A stretch of DNA of 56,822 bases from CAZDGK01 sp964505035 (lineage in GTDB: Bacteria > Patescibacteriota > Saccharimonadia > UBA4664). Position numbers and translations under genes: made by a program. The stretch spans positions 1-56,822 of the forward strand of contig CAZDGK010000002.1 in assembly GCA_964505035.1 (NCBI GenBank). Reading direction: 5' to 3'. Under the pieces are notes generated by a model. That model had not been told where the DNA came from and ran no database searches. It saw only the letters and a list, made by a program, of their open reading frames with translations. Below are positions 47,511 to 56,764 of this stretch, one piece after another (the first letter of the stretch is position 1; each line of letters opens with the position of its first letter).

Positions 47511-47566
47511 GCTTCCGTATTTACATCGTAAGTGGCGAATCCTATGCTAGAGCATAAGGATTACAC

Positions 47567-48910
47567 ATGAACGCAGAACTTGAAACAGCGGTCCATGCGC
47601 CGCACTTTACCCCAGAGCGAATGGGGACAGCCCTAGGCTATATCGAGGCTTATTGGAAGGTTTTGGAGCGCTACCATCCCAGGGATGACGGTACGCTGGT
47701 TGGCCTGCCCAAACCGTACTTTGTACCGAGCGCCGGCCATGACACTCATCTGACGTTTGATGAGCTGTACTACTGGGACACATACTTTATGGCCCAAGGC
47801 TTTGTGGGGACGCAGCGCGAGCGACTGATTAAGGGCATGACGGAATCGCTGATGGCCATGATGGCTAGATTTAAGGTTATTCCTAATGCTGGCCGGACCT
47901 ATATGACCTCGCGCAGTCAGCCGCCATTGCTGACCAGCTTGATTATGCAAGTGTACGGCTTCAACCGGGACAAGCGGTGGCTACGGGATAGCATGGATAT
48001 TGCCAAGGAAGAATACCGCACGGTCTGGATGGGTACGATGCATCCGCACTGGCGGCAGGTGTTTAGTGGCCTGTCGCGGTGCTATGACGTGAACGTGCTC
48101 AATGATCTGGCTGAGTGTGAGAGTGGCTGGGATATGACGACCCGGTTTGAGCGAGAATGTCTGAACTACTTGCCGGTGGACCTGAATGCATTGCTGTACA
48201 AGTACGAGACTGATTTTAGCGAGGCAGCGACCATTCTGGGTGATCGTGACGAGGCGCTGGAGTGGCAGAAGCGAGCAGCCAAGCGCAAGCAGGCCATGCA
48301 CCAATATATGTGGGCTGAAGGCCGCGGGTTTTACTTTGACTACAACTTTATAGCCGGACGACGAGGACGAGTGTGGTCATTGGCGGCGTTTTTCCCGATG
48401 TGGGTAGGTATGGAAGACGAGGACAAGGCGGCTCGAATCATGGAGCAGCTGCACCGGTTTGAGTTTGAGGGTGGCCTGACATGCACGGCAGAGCGGCCTC
48501 ATGTAAGCTCGTCGGTTCCGACTCAGTGGGCGTATCCGAACGGCTGGGCACCGCTGATATTGGTGGCAGTGGAGGCAATGGAGCGGTATGGGTACCATGA
48601 GGAGGCTGAGCGAATAGCGCGGAAATGGCTTAACGCCAACCTGGTGCAGTTTGAACGGACCGGGCTGTTCCTGGAGAAATACAATGTGGTGGCGATTGGT
48701 CAGCCGCCGGCGGACGGAGTCTACCCGTCGCAGGTGGGATTTGGCTGGACCAATGCGGTGTTTGTGAAGCTGGCAAAGCGCTATCTGAAGGCCGGAGAAT
48801 TGCCAGAGCAGTTGGCTGATGCGGCAGTTCGTCCGGCTGACTATCTGGACCAGATGTGGCGGGGGTCGCAAGTACATTTGCAGCGGTTGGCTCAGCGGAT
48901 ACGGCCATGA
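47567..48910 (+). CDS. GH37 family trehalase
   Basis: A 447-aa alpha,alpha-trehalase-like enzyme. FDELYYWDTYF (about 63-73), ECESGWDMTTRF (about 183-194) and QWAYPNGWAPLIL (about 319-331) are the three trehalase signatures; the catalytic acid Asp lies in ESGWD and a Glu in the C-terminal part. No signal peptide is present, so it acts in the cytoplasm and yields glucose. ATG 47567 follows AAGGA. The stop overlaps the next gene (ATGA), which with a ROK kinase forms a trehalose-to-glucose-6-phosphate unit. Confidence 0.92.
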   Translation: MNAELETAVHAPHFTPERMGTALGYIEAYWKVLERYHPRDDGTLVGLPKPYFVPSAGHDTHLTFDELYYWDTYFMAQGFVGTQRERLIKGMTESLMAMMARFKVIPNAGRTYMTSRSQPPLLTSLIMQVYGFNRDKRWLRDSMDIAKEEYRTVWMGTMHPHWRQVFSGLSRCYDVNVLNDLAECESGWDMTTRFERECLNYLPVDLNALLYKYETDFSEAATILGDRDEALEWQKRAAKRKQAMHQYMWAEGRGFYFDYNFIAGRRGRVWSLAAFFPMWVGMEDEDKAARIMEQLHRFEFEGGLTCTAERPHVSSSVPTQWAYPNGWAPLILVAVEAMERYGYHEEAERIARKWLNANLVQFERTGLFLEKYNVVAIGQPPADGVYPSQVGFGWTNAVFVKLAKRYLKAGELPEQLADAAVRPADYLDQMWRGSQVHLQRLAQRIRP

Positions 48911-49575
48911 TTAGCCCGACAGCTTCGCGCAGCTGGTCGCGGGGTGGCGTGTTGTATTGGGATGAAGCGGGGTCACCGGTGGGGCGGTTGGCCGGTGCGG
49001 TTGACTTGGCCATACTCCCTTTTGATGCGGCGACTTTTGGCAGCTTTCTGGCTGAACATCATCAGAACTTAGCCAAGGACGAGCCGGTGCATTATGTGCT
49101 TCATGGCGGTGAAGGGTGGCGGCATACTGATGATGAGGCACTTATGTTGACTTTTTTACAACTATGCCTGCCGGGCATACCAGTATTGAATACGAATAAC
49201 AGATACGGATACCGTGAACACGCCTTGGCTTATGAGTTGACTGATAGTGGGCGGCGGACTGATGTGCAGCGCGAACTAGCTCACTTGCGTGCGACTAGCC
49301 GTGCATTGGGGGAGGGAGACTTTCGGGTGGTACATATGGCTGATGATGTGCTGGTGATCGGGCGGGATAGCGCCTGGCATCGGTACTATGGAGTGCTCAA
49401 CTTTGCTCCGGAAGAGAGCCAAGTTGAGCTAGGCGCAGTTGGCCAGTGGATTGCGGGTACTCACGAGCTGCACGGCGACGGCTCGGTGCACTCTGGTGGG
49501 CCGATGCGACTATCCCCGTATGAAGCGCGGTTGTATGAGCTGAGGCGAAGGCCAGCGGATGTACCTGCTGTTTGA
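48907..49575 (+). CDS. GH13-like remnant: C-terminal barrel half plus domain C
   Basis: A 222-aa protein. LMLTFLQLCLPGIPVLNTNNRYGYRE resembles the LTxPGIPxxYYGxE segment of alpha-amylase-family enzymes, and HLRATSRALGEGDFRVVHMADDVLVIGRD and YYGVLNFAPEESQVELG are like their LRxxxPAL and domain-C strands. The N-terminal barrel with the nucleophile Asp and acid Glu is missing; the PGIP motif has lost the usual GxE. It is thus probably non-catalytic, perhaps a carbohydrate-binding or regulatory partner of the trehalase. It overlaps the trehalase and the ROK kinase (17 nt), indicating selection for co-expression. Confidence 0.7.
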   Translation: MISPTASRSWSRGGVLYWDEAGSPVGRLAGAVDLAILPFDAATFGSFLAEHHQNLAKDEPVHYVLHGGEGWRHTDDEALMLTFLQLCLPGIPVLNTNNRYGYREHALAYELTDSGRRTDVQRELAHLRATSRALGEGDFRVVHMADDVLVIGRDSAWHRYYGVLNFAPEESQVELGAVGQWIAGTHELHGDGSVHSGGPMRLSPYEARLYELRRRPADVPAV

Positions 49576-50347
49576 TGTCGGCGGCACTCATACGCGAGTG
49601 GCGATGTCGATGGGTGCTGAGCTCGGCAAGGTGGAGCGGTTTGAGACGGACCCGAGTGAGGCTGGAGTTGGCAGGCTGGTTGACGAGTTGCGAGGGCTCT
49701 GCCGGGGCGAGCGACTACAGGCGGTGATAGGTGGCTTGCCGGGGCACCTGGAAGCTGGTGGGCGACTGCGTCACGCACCAAACCTGCCAGGTTGGCTAGG
49801 TCGGAAGGTGGCCGGGGAGCTCGAGTCGGCGCTGGATGCACCGGTGGTGATAGAAAACGACGCCGCGATGGCTGGGCTAGGGGAGGCGGTGTACGGTGCT
49901 GGACGCGGCAAGTCGCGGATCTTGTACCTGACTGTGAGTACCGGGGTGAACGCCAGTCGGATCATTGGCGGTGAGATTGATGAGGCTACCAGGGGCGTGG
50001 AAATTGGCGAGATGATGATCGCGGATGATGCTGGTCGCCGGGTGAGGCTAGAGCAGCTGCTGGGCGGAGCAGCGATGCAGCGGCGCTATGGCAGGCCGCC
50101 TGCGGAGATTGATGACAAGACGGTATGGGAGACCGAAGCGCACTACGTGGGCATAGCACTGGCTGAGCTAGCCCGGCGCTGGCGACCGGAGCTGGCGGTG
50201 CTGGGCGGGGCGATGATGCGCGACATCCCGATGCCAAAGGTGCGGCAACTGCTGGCGGCTGCTGGGCAAAGCCTAGCGGTAAAGCCAGCGGCTTTGGGTG
50301 ATCTGGGCGGCCTATACGGCGCTTTGGCGCGCTGCAGGGCCTTGTAG
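49559..50347 (+). CDS. ROK family sugar kinase (glucokinase-like)
   Basis: A 262-aa kinase. DVGGTHTRVAM (about 5-15) is the ATP phosphate loop, GGLPGHLE and ENDAAMAGLGEAVYG (catalytic Asp about 101) bind the sugar, and STGVNASRIIGGEI follows. The HExGH zinc-His motif of ROK glucokinases is changed to GVEIGEMMI, so glucose is likely but not certain. It completes the trehalase-GH13-ROK operon. Confidence 0.88.
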   Translation: MYLLFDVGGTHTRVAMSMGAELGKVERFETDPSEAGVGRLVDELRGLCRGERLQAVIGGLPGHLEAGGRLRHAPNLPGWLGRKVAGELESALDAPVVIENDAAMAGLGEAVYGAGRGKSRILYLTVSTGVNASRIIGGEIDEATRGVEIGEMMIADDAGRRVRLEQLLGGAAMQRRYGRPPAEIDDKTVWETEAHYVGIALAELARRWRPELAVLGGAMMRDIPMPKVRQLLAAAGQSLAVKPAALGDLGGLYGALARCRAL

Positions 50348-50374
50348 GGCCGCTAGGACCTTACTGAAGAGGCT

Positions 50375-51958
50375 CTATTCTCCGACGGCTGCGTAGACTT
50401 CTTCGAGCGTCGTCTTGCCTTCTATGACCTTGAGAATGCCGTCCTGAAGCATGGTGACCATGCCTTCGGTGGCGGCGGCTTGCTCGACGGCTTGTGTAGT
50501 GGTGGCGGCGGTGGCGTGGGCGATGAGGTCTTGCATCTTGGGCGTGACATCGAGCTCCTCAATGAGGCAGATGCGACCCTGGTAGCCAAAATGGTGGCAG
50601 GAGTCGCAGCCAACGGCCTTCATGAGCTTGAGGTTGTCGTAGTCGGGTTGCTGGTTGGGTGGCAAATTGTGCAGGACGGTTTTGATCTGCAGCAATTCTT
50701 GCTTGTTGGGTTTGCGGGGCTGTTTGCAGTCTGGGCAGAGCTGGCGGACGAGGCGCTGGGCGATGATGAGCCGCACGGCTGAGGCTAGGAGCGAGTTTTG
50801 GCCGGCCATATCCATGAGGCGAGTGATGGAGGCGGAGGCGGAGGTGGCGTGGAAGGTCGCCAGCACTAGGTGGCCAGTAAGGGCGGCTTGGAGGGCGGTT
50901 TTGGCGGTGTCGGCGTCGCGGATCTCGCCGATCATGATGATGTTGGGGTCTTCACGCAGGACTGCTCTGAGCTCCTGCATGAATAATTCTTGGTTATCGG
51001 AGCGGACGGGGACTTGTGAGACGCCGTCTAGCTCGTATTCGATGGGGTCTTCGAGGGTAACGATCTTGGTTTCGGGTGTGTTGAGGTGGTTCATGATGGA
51101 ATAGAGCGTGGAGGTCTTGCCGGAGCCAGTGGGGCCGACAGCCAGGACCATGCCGCGGGGGTGAGAAATCGCTCTGACCAAGACCTGCCGCTGGGCGGAT
51201 GTGAGCTGTAGATTGTCGAGGGTGAGGTACTTATTGCTGAGGTTGAAGAGTCGGATGACGACGTCCTGGCCATGCAGGCTAGGGACGGTCTCGAGGCGCA
51301 TGTTGAGTAGCACTGGATCGCCGTCTTGGTTGATGGCGTTAACATTGATGCGGCCGCCTTGGGGTTGGTCGGCGCCCCATTTGACGCCAGCTCGGATCTG
51401 GAGGTCTGAGGTGAGGAGCTCGTAGCGGTCTGAGCTAAGCGTGAGTAGGGGGTGGAGGGTGCCGTCGATACGGAGCCGGACCCGGGCTTCTTTGGGGCCT
51501 GGCTCGATGTGAATGTCGGTGGCACCCAGCTGGTAGGCGAGCTGAGCCAGCGGCTCGAGCATGAATTTGGGTTCGATGTTGGCTAGCTCGGTAGCCAGGT
51601 CGGCAAAATTGCCCTTTTCGAGAGTGGCGGCATGCTCGGCCAGGGTGTAGCGGTTGAGGAGGCGCTGCCAGCCGAATGACGAGATGTACTTGAACACGAC
51701 CTGGTAGCCGCTGCCGGAGAGGCGGGCAGCGAGGGGTTGAAGCAGTTCTTGCTTGGTGTGCTCGCTGATGCCGAGGATGAGCTTGGTTTTCTCGAGGCTG
51801 AGTGGCACGATGCCATAGGCTTTCATACCCTCGACGGTGAGTTTGCCGACGAGCGGCTTGATGTCGAGAGATGGGCGGGTGTCGAAATATTCCAGGCCCA
51901 TCTGGGTAGCGAAGTTCTGGGCGGCGGTTTCTACTTGGTTGCGTTCATCATCAGTCAT
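50375..51958 (-). CDS. pilB: Type IV pilus assembly ATPase (PilB/GspE family)
   Basis: A 527-aa ATPase. The N-terminal MshEN-like domain (about 1-120) is followed by the core with GPTGSGKTSTLYSIM (Walker A, about 273-287), EDPIEYELDGVSQVPV (Asp box), RAVLREDPNIIMIGEIRD (Walker B) and GHLVLATFHATSA (His box). The tetracysteine CPDC...CDSC (about 405-452) binds zinc as in PilB/GspE. It extends type IV pili used for attachment and DNA uptake. TAAAAT on the minus strand lies 6 nt before ATG 51958, a leaderless start. No other pil genes are here. Confidence 0.93.
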   Translation of the reverse strand: MTDDERNQVETAAQNFATQMGLEYFDTRPSLDIKPLVGKLTVEGMKAYGIVPLSLEKTKLILGISEHTKQELLQPLAARLSGSGYQVVFKYISSFGWQRLLNRYTLAEHAATLEKGNFADLATELANIEPKFMLEPLAQLAYQLGATDIHIEPGPKEARVRLRIDGTLHPLLTLSSDRYELLTSDLQIRAGVKWGADQPQGGRINVNAINQDGDPVLLNMRLETVPSLHGQDVVIRLFNLSNKYLTLDNLQLTSAQRQVLVRAISHPRGMVLAVGPTGSGKTSTLYSIMNHLNTPETKIVTLEDPIEYELDGVSQVPVRSDNQELFMQELRAVLREDPNIIMIGEIRDADTAKTALQAALTGHLVLATFHATSASASITRLMDMAGQNSLLASAVRLIIAQRLVRQLCPDCKQPRKPNKQELLQIKTVLHNLPPNQQPDYDNLKLMKAVGCDSCHHFGYQGRICLIEELDVTPKMQDLIAHATAATTTQAVEQAAATEGMVTMLQDGILKVIEGKTTLEEVYAAVGE

Positions 51959-51997
51959 GGGCTCATTTTAGCATGGAGCACGAGCGGAATGATGGGA

Positions 51998-53881
51998 TTA
52001 AGGCAGGCGGTAGATGCTCCAGCTGGGGTTTTGGTAGACCAGCGTGGCAGCGCGGCCAATGGCTGTAGGGTCGACTAGCCACTCGGAGGGTTCGTACGCG
52101 GCAACGGCTAGATACTGGGCGCCGATAGCAGTGACGGCGGGGTCGTGGAGGTTGCCCTGGAGGGCAGCAGCCACGGCAGCTTGGCGAGGAGCGTAATTTA
52201 GGTGGTAATTGTACAGCCAGCCACGATAGCCAAACACGATAGCCCGCCCGGCGATGGTGGCTATGGGTTGGTTGGGCTTGTCGGTGGTGAGGAAGACAGT
52301 GCTTGGTGCGGTGTGGGTCTGGACCCACTGGCTGAGGGCTAAATCGTCCGGGCTGGCGAACTGATCGTGGAGCTGGAATTCTCGGGTGACGGTGAGTGCC
52401 CCGGGAATGGTGACGGCTAGGATGATCGGCGCAAGATATAGCAGATGGCCGGCATGGCGTCGGACGAGCTGGGCGATAAAGGCGCCTGCCCAGAGGCAGG
52501 CCATGAGGTAGACATAGAAGATGAGCTTGAGGTCGTCGTACTCGAATGGCTGGAGCGAGTAGATTTGGCTGAGCAAGAGCAGTGCCAGCATGGGGGCATA
52601 CCAAACGAGCTGCGGGCGCCAGCGCGGGTTGAGCAGAACCCAGGGTAGCAATATCAGGAAGGGTCCGGCGAGGCCGAAGTTGGCCCACCAGAAGCTGGTC
52701 AGTGATTGGCCGGACTGAGCCATCCAGCCGACGGCGAGGTGGCCACCGCTGCCGTGTGGGCTAGCTAGCTGCTGCCAGGCGAGCTGCGGGATGGCAAGGC
52801 TGGCAGCGGCGATGGCGGCGGGCAACCAGTGGCGCCAGTGGTTGGGCCGGGTCCAGACGTCGGCTAGGCCAAAGGCGGCTACCAGGAAGGCAGCCGCGAC
52901 GAAGCTGTGGGCGTGGGCTAATGGCATGAGGCCGAGGATGACACCAGTAGCGAGGCGCCAACGGCTGGTGAATGGCGAGCTGGGGTGCTGGCGGATAGCG
53001 TGGAGGAGGACGGCGATGGCCAGGAAGGCGCCAAGGCCAAACAGGAAGCCGCGCTGGGGTAGCAGAATGTCGGCCGTGAAGTTATTGAAGTGGGCGTTTA
53101 GATTGTTGACGGCACTAAAGTTGGCCGGCAGGTGGGAGAGGAACTGACCGAGGCTGAGGCCGCTGGAGCGCCACATTTGCCAGGCCGCGTCGAGTCCGGC
53201 AGCTGAGCCGTTGCAGAGGAAGAGGCACAGGCTCATGGCCGCCGCTGGCAGGCTATTGAAGAGACGCAGACTGAGGCCAATAAACAACTGAAGGGCGGCT
53301 AGAATCAGTAGCAGGCTCGGCCAGAAGATGGCGGCGTGCAGACTCCAGCCGGCGCGGACAAGCAAGGCGGAGGTGAAGTCGATGAGAAAGGGATAGGTGA
53401 GGTGTGTACCTGACGCTAGCGGTAGGTCGAGCGGTAGCTGGGCGGGGGCGGCCTGGTGGGTGATGAGGGCTGAGTGGAGGCCGAGGTCGGCCCAAGTGGA
53501 TCCGGCCGAGAAGAGACCGTCTGGGGTGGCTGGGAGACTATGCGTCCATAGTAGCCAGCCAAAGCCGAGGCTAAGCCCGGCCGTGAGGACGCCCCAGCCG
53601 ACCCAACGGCGTGGACTAGCGGTGAGACGGACGTGATCTGGGTCGGGGCGGTAGCGCCACCACAGCCAGACGCCACTGACGGCGGCTAGAGCGGTGGCAA
53701 TTGGGACGCTGAGCGTATAGGGTGCAGCGATGGACAGGAGGCAGGCTAGCCAGGTCCAGCCGAGCAGGCCGAGGATGATACTTAAGGCCGCTACCTCAAA
53801 CGGATAGAGCGGCAGCCGCAGGAGCCGCACGAGACCCCAGCCCAACGCCAGGGCGGAGGCGAGTAGTAGTAAGCCGATCAT
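51998..53881 (-). CDS. Large polytopic membrane protein, GT-C-like
   Basis: A 627-aa protein with about twelve membrane helices and short loops; the C-terminal 130 residues form an extracytoplasmic domain (FQLHDQFASPDDLALSQWVQTHTAPSTVFLTTDKPNQPIATIAGRAIVFGYRGWLYNY in parts), as in DUF6541-like and other GT-C lipid-sugar-dependent transferases. An early loop contains SAGSTWADLGLHSALI, a plausible acidic catalytic spot. Substrate unknown. It neighbours a polyprenyl-phosphate-sugar synthase (GT2) and a PMT, so it probably uses lipid-linked sugars. Confidence 0.78.
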   Translation of the reverse strand: MIGLLLLASALALGWGLVRLLRLPLYPFEVAALSIILGLLGWTWLACLLSIAAPYTLSVPIATALAAVSGVWLWWRYRPDPDHVRLTASPRRWVGWGVLTAGLSLGFGWLLWTHSLPATPDGLFSAGSTWADLGLHSALITHQAAPAQLPLDLPLASGTHLTYPFLIDFTSALLVRAGWSLHAAIFWPSLLLILAALQLFIGLSLRLFNSLPAAAMSLCLFLCNGSAAGLDAAWQMWRSSGLSLGQFLSHLPANFSAVNNLNAHFNNFTADILLPQRGFLFGLGAFLAIAVLLHAIRQHPSSPFTSRWRLATGVILGLMPLAHAHSFVAAAFLVAAFGLADVWTRPNHWRHWLPAAIAAASLAIPQLAWQQLASPHGSGGHLAVGWMAQSGQSLTSFWWANFGLAGPFLILLPWVLLNPRWRPQLVWYAPMLALLLLSQIYSLQPFEYDDLKLIFYVYLMACLWAGAFIAQLVRRHAGHLLYLAPIILAVTIPGALTVTREFQLHDQFASPDDLALSQWVQTHTAPSTVFLTTDKPNQPIATIAGRAIVFGYRGWLYNYHLNYAPRQAAVAAALQGNLHDPAVTAIGAQYLAVAAYEPSEWLVDPTAIGRAATLVYQNPSWSIYRLP

Positions 53882-53926
53882 GGCCGGAAACTCATCATGG
53901 CATAAGCTTACCGAATTTTTGGGACT

Positions 53927-53955
53927 TTGGCTTTTGGGCCGGGCCGGGGTATGCT
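53927..53955 (+). promoter_or_regulatory. Leaderless promoter of the GT2 gene
   Basis: TTGGCT (53927-53932), 17-bp spacer, TATGCT (53950-53955), 7 nt before ATG 53963. Confidence 0.6.
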
Positions 53956-53962
53956 AGCGGGG

Positions 53963-54676
53963 ATGAGTAAAATTTCTAGCCTGAGCTTGTTTTTCCCAAT
54001 GTATAACGAAGCAGCGGCCATTGGCGGCACTGTCGAGCGAGCCCGGGCCGCACTAGATGAGATGGGGATTGGGGACTACGAGATTATTCTGGTGGATGAT
54101 GGCAGCCGGGATGGGACTGGTGACCTGGCCGACAGCTTGGCGGCGAGGCTACCCAAGCTCAAGGTAGTGCACCATCCAAAGAACTTGGGCTATGGCGCGG
54201 CGCTGTCGAGCGGGTTTGCGGCTGCTACCAAAGATTGGGTGATGTATACCGATGGAGATGGCCAGTTTGACGTGTCGGACTTGGCGAAGTTTTTGCAGTA
54301 TACGGATGATTATGAGGTGCTGCTAGGGTACCGACTCGAGCGGCAGGACCATGGCGGCCGCAAGCTAAATGCAGCGCTGTGGGCCTGGCTGGTGTGGCTG
54401 CTGGTGGGCTTGCGGGTGCGGGATCTGGACTGTGGCTTTAAGCTAATGCGCCGCCGGGTCTTGGAGCGGGTACTGCCGCTGGAGGCCGGCGGGGCAGTGA
54501 TCTCGGCGGAATTGTTGCTGAAGCTGAAGCGGCTGGGTTACGAGTTTAAGCAAATTGGCGTGAATCACTTTGCCAGGACTGGTGGCAAGTCGACTGGAGC
54601 CAACCTGGGGGTGGTAGCGCGGGCGGCGCGGGAGCTGTGGCAATTGCGGCAGCGTCTGGGCAAGCCGCTGACTTGA
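53963..54676 (+). CDS. Glycosyltransferase family 2 (dolichyl/polyprenyl-phosphate sugar synthase type)
   Basis: A 237-aa DPM1-like GT-A enzyme. FPMYNEAAAIGGTVERA, ILVDDGSRDGTGDLAD and the DxD in YTDGDGQFDVSDL are the family motifs; DLDCGFKLMRRRVLERV and SAELLLKLKRLGY (catalytic region) follow. No membrane helix is obvious. It probably makes polyprenyl-phosphate-mannose or -glucose, the donor for the adjacent PMT and GT-C-like protein. ATG 53963 is favoured over GTG-type upstream starts because the promoter -10 lies before it. Confidence 0.9.
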   Translation: MSKISSLSLFFPMYNEAAAIGGTVERARAALDEMGIGDYEIILVDDGSRDGTGDLADSLAARLPKLKVVHHPKNLGYGAALSSGFAAATKDWVMYTDGDGQFDVSDLAKFLQYTDDYEVLLGYRLERQDHGGRKLNAALWAWLVWLLVGLRVRDLDCGFKLMRRRVLERVLPLEAGGAVISAELLLKLKRLGYEFKQIGVNHFARTGGKSTGANLGVVARAARELWQLRQRLGKPLT

Positions 54677-54685
54677 GCCTAGCGG

Positions 54686-56089
54686 CTAGCGCCAGGTGGG
54701 TAGCCAGATGTGGTGCATGAGGTCAGCCTGGGAGAGGGGCCAGCCGTAGCTGAGCGGGGCAAAATAGCAGAAGCCAGCGAGGGCGGCAGTGGCGACGCCA
54801 ATATAGATCAACATGGACTGGCGGCTAGAGAAGTGCCAGAACTTGGTGCTGGGCTGGTCCCAACCGGTCATGACAGCTAGTGCCAGGACGGCAGCGGCCA
54901 GGCTGAAGATGAAAGCGTAGAGATAGTGATAGAGGAACATCACCCGGTCGATTTGGCTGAAGGGTAGAAAATTGGCTAGGTAGGCAACCCCGAGCAGCAG
55001 CCAGACCCCACGGTAGCGCCGGAAGCGGCCCGGTTGGTAGGCGTAGGCGAGGGCGCCCAGGATTAGCGTGACGAGAATGCCCCACCAAATGATGGGATTG
55101 CCGAGTAGGTAGATGTTGCCCTGGCGACCGTTGGCTAGGCTGGGGCCTTGCCAGTAGTAGACGTCGCGCTGCATGAGCGGCCAGGTGTCCCATTTGGAGC
55201 CGTAGGGGTGGGTGGCGCCGCGAAGGCTGTTTTCGGCATCATGCATGGCCCGGTTGAGGTCGACGAATTTGCCGATGAATGACAGCTTGGCGTGGGGGTC
55301 GTAATAAGGGCTGCCGATGAGGGTGGATTGGAAACGCTGCGACATGAAGGCGTCGCCTTGGCCGGTGCGCGTGAGGAAATGAAAGTGTACGGCAAAGACA
55401 CTGACGTAGACGAGGGCAGGGATGACAAGCAGGGTGGCGCCTTCGGTGAGGAAGCGGCGGCGAGCAGTGCGGAGCGGTGGGTACTCGACGAACCAGGCGA
55501 GACCGATGATGCCCAGAATTGCCAGGCCGGTCCACTTAGTGCTGGCGGCTAGGCCGGCGCAAAATGCGGCAGCGGCCATAAACCGCCAGCGCGGCCAGCC
55601 CTGGCGGCGGCGGGCGGCCAGGTAGAGCGTGATGGCGGTGAGGCCGAAGAGGATGAGCATGCTGTCGATGAGAATGAAGCGGGATTCGACGAGCAGAGCG
55701 TTGTCAAGCAGTAGCAACAAAGCACCAAGGGCGGCAACAGCCCGGCTTGCCTTGAGCTGGCGCAGGAGTATGTAGAAGACGGGGATGATGAGGGTGCCGG
55801 CTAGAGCAGGCAGGAGGCGCAGGACCACGGCGGGGTCGGTCCCAGCCACGGCTGGGCCGCTGAGATGAAACAGATAGGCTAGCCCGCCGAGTAATAGCTT
55901 GCCGAGTGGTGGGTGAGGGTCGAAGTAATACGAGCCGGTGAGATAATCGCCGGCGTAGGTCTTGAAGTAGACCTCATCGAAGACGATGGCGTTGGGCTGG
56001 AAGAGGCCCCAGAACCGCGTGAGAGCGGCTAGGGCGGTCAGAATGATGAGTTCTGGCCGGTACAGCAGTAGGCGCCAAGACTTGGGCAT
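54686..56089 (-). CDS. PMT-family (GT39) protein O-mannosyltransferase
   Basis: A 467-aa polytopic GT-C enzyme. The catalytic DE follows helix 1 in IVFDEVYFKTYAGDYLTGSYYFDPHPPLGKLLL (in parts; about 36-58). KWTGLAILGIIGLAW and the PMT_4TMC end (WDTWPLMQRDVYYWQGPS; YHYLYAFIF) match bacterial Pmt. It transfers mannose from polyprenyl-phosphate-mannose to Ser/Thr of exported proteins. The Thr/Pro-rich linkers of local surface proteins (for example 676-1104) are plausible substrates. TATAAT lies 6 nt before ATG 56089 on the minus strand, a leaderless start. Confidence 0.93.
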   Translation of the reverse strand: MPKSWRLLLYRPELIILTALAALTRFWGLFQPNAIVFDEVYFKTYAGDYLTGSYYFDPHPPLGKLLLGGLAYLFHLSGPAVAGTDPAVVLRLLPALAGTLIIPVFYILLRQLKASRAVAALGALLLLLDNALLVESRFILIDSMLILFGLTAITLYLAARRRQGWPRWRFMAAAAFCAGLAASTKWTGLAILGIIGLAWFVEYPPLRTARRRFLTEGATLLVIPALVYVSVFAVHFHFLTRTGQGDAFMSQRFQSTLIGSPYYDPHAKLSFIGKFVDLNRAMHDAENSLRGATHPYGSKWDTWPLMQRDVYYWQGPSLANGRQGNIYLLGNPIIWWGILVTLILGALAYAYQPGRFRRYRGVWLLLGVAYLANFLPFSQIDRVMFLYHYLYAFIFSLAAAVLALAVMTGWDQPSTKFWHFSSRQSMLIYIGVATAALAGFCYFAPLSYGWPLSQADLMHHIWLPTWR

Positions 56090-56107
56090 GACGGTATTAT
56101 AGCGGGC

Positions 56108-56764
56108 TTAGTAAATGTATTTGAAGTCGGTGGCTTTGACCCAGCGCTTGTCGAGTCGGCCCAGGCCGAGGTAGTTCATCTCAGAGATGAGCACTTGACC
56201 GGTAGTGGGGTCGACGTCTTCGACGAGGGCGACGTGGCCAAAGTAGCCCTGCGGCGTCCAGGCGATGGCGGCGACGGCCGGGACGGTGCCGGTGTTCCAG
56301 CCCATGGCAACGGCGTGGCCAAACCAAGTACGGGCATTGCCCCAGTTGCTGGGGATGGGCCGCCGGCCGGCGACATACCAGGTGCACTGGCCGCGGGCGT
56401 ACCCATTGATGTAGGTGCCCTGAGGGGCCATGGTGCCTGGTGGCAGGAGCTGGCCGCTGGGGCCGCCGGGCAGAAACTCGGCCTTGGTGGACGAGACCAG
56501 CCGGGCAGTCGCGGCGGGCTTGGTTGGGGCATTGAGCAGGGCCAGGCTGGGCACTTGGCGGTGAGTATAGCCGTAGGCCCCGATGCTTAGGATTACTACC
56601 CAGCAAGCTAGGCCAGCCCAGGTCAGGGGCTTGAGGGCTGGGACTAGCCGCGACAAGATGCGGACACGATTGCGGGTGCGACTACCACGCGAAGCTGACT
56701 TGACGGCTGCGGGAGTGGCATCAAGGTAGGCTGACAGATAGGGATGTGGGTTTGGTAAGCTCAT
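56108..56764 (-). CDS. CHAP-domain peptidoglycan hydrolase
   Basis: A 218-aa membrane-anchored wall hydrolase. A basic cytoplasmic tail (1-47) and one helix (about 48-67) precede a linker and a CHAP domain (about 115-218) with catalytic Cys in YARGQCTWYVAGRRPIPSNWG and His in GYFGHVALVEDV. It cleaves stem peptides or the MurNAc-Ala bond. The motif set resembles SagA/PcsB-type CHAP domains. ATG 56764 is preceded by GGAACG. A minus-strand TACTAT box lies about 40 bp upstream. Confidence 0.9.
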   Translation of the reverse strand: MSLPNPHPYLSAYLDATPAAVKSASRGSRTRNRVRILSRLVPALKPLTWAGLACWVVILSIGAYGYTHRQVPSLALLNAPTKPAATARLVSSTKAEFLPGGPSGQLLPPGTMAPQGTYINGYARGQCTWYVAGRRPIPSNWGNARTWFGHAVAMGWNTGTVPAVAAIAWTPQGYFGHVALVEDVDPTTGQVLISEMNYLGLGRLDKRWVKATDFKYIY

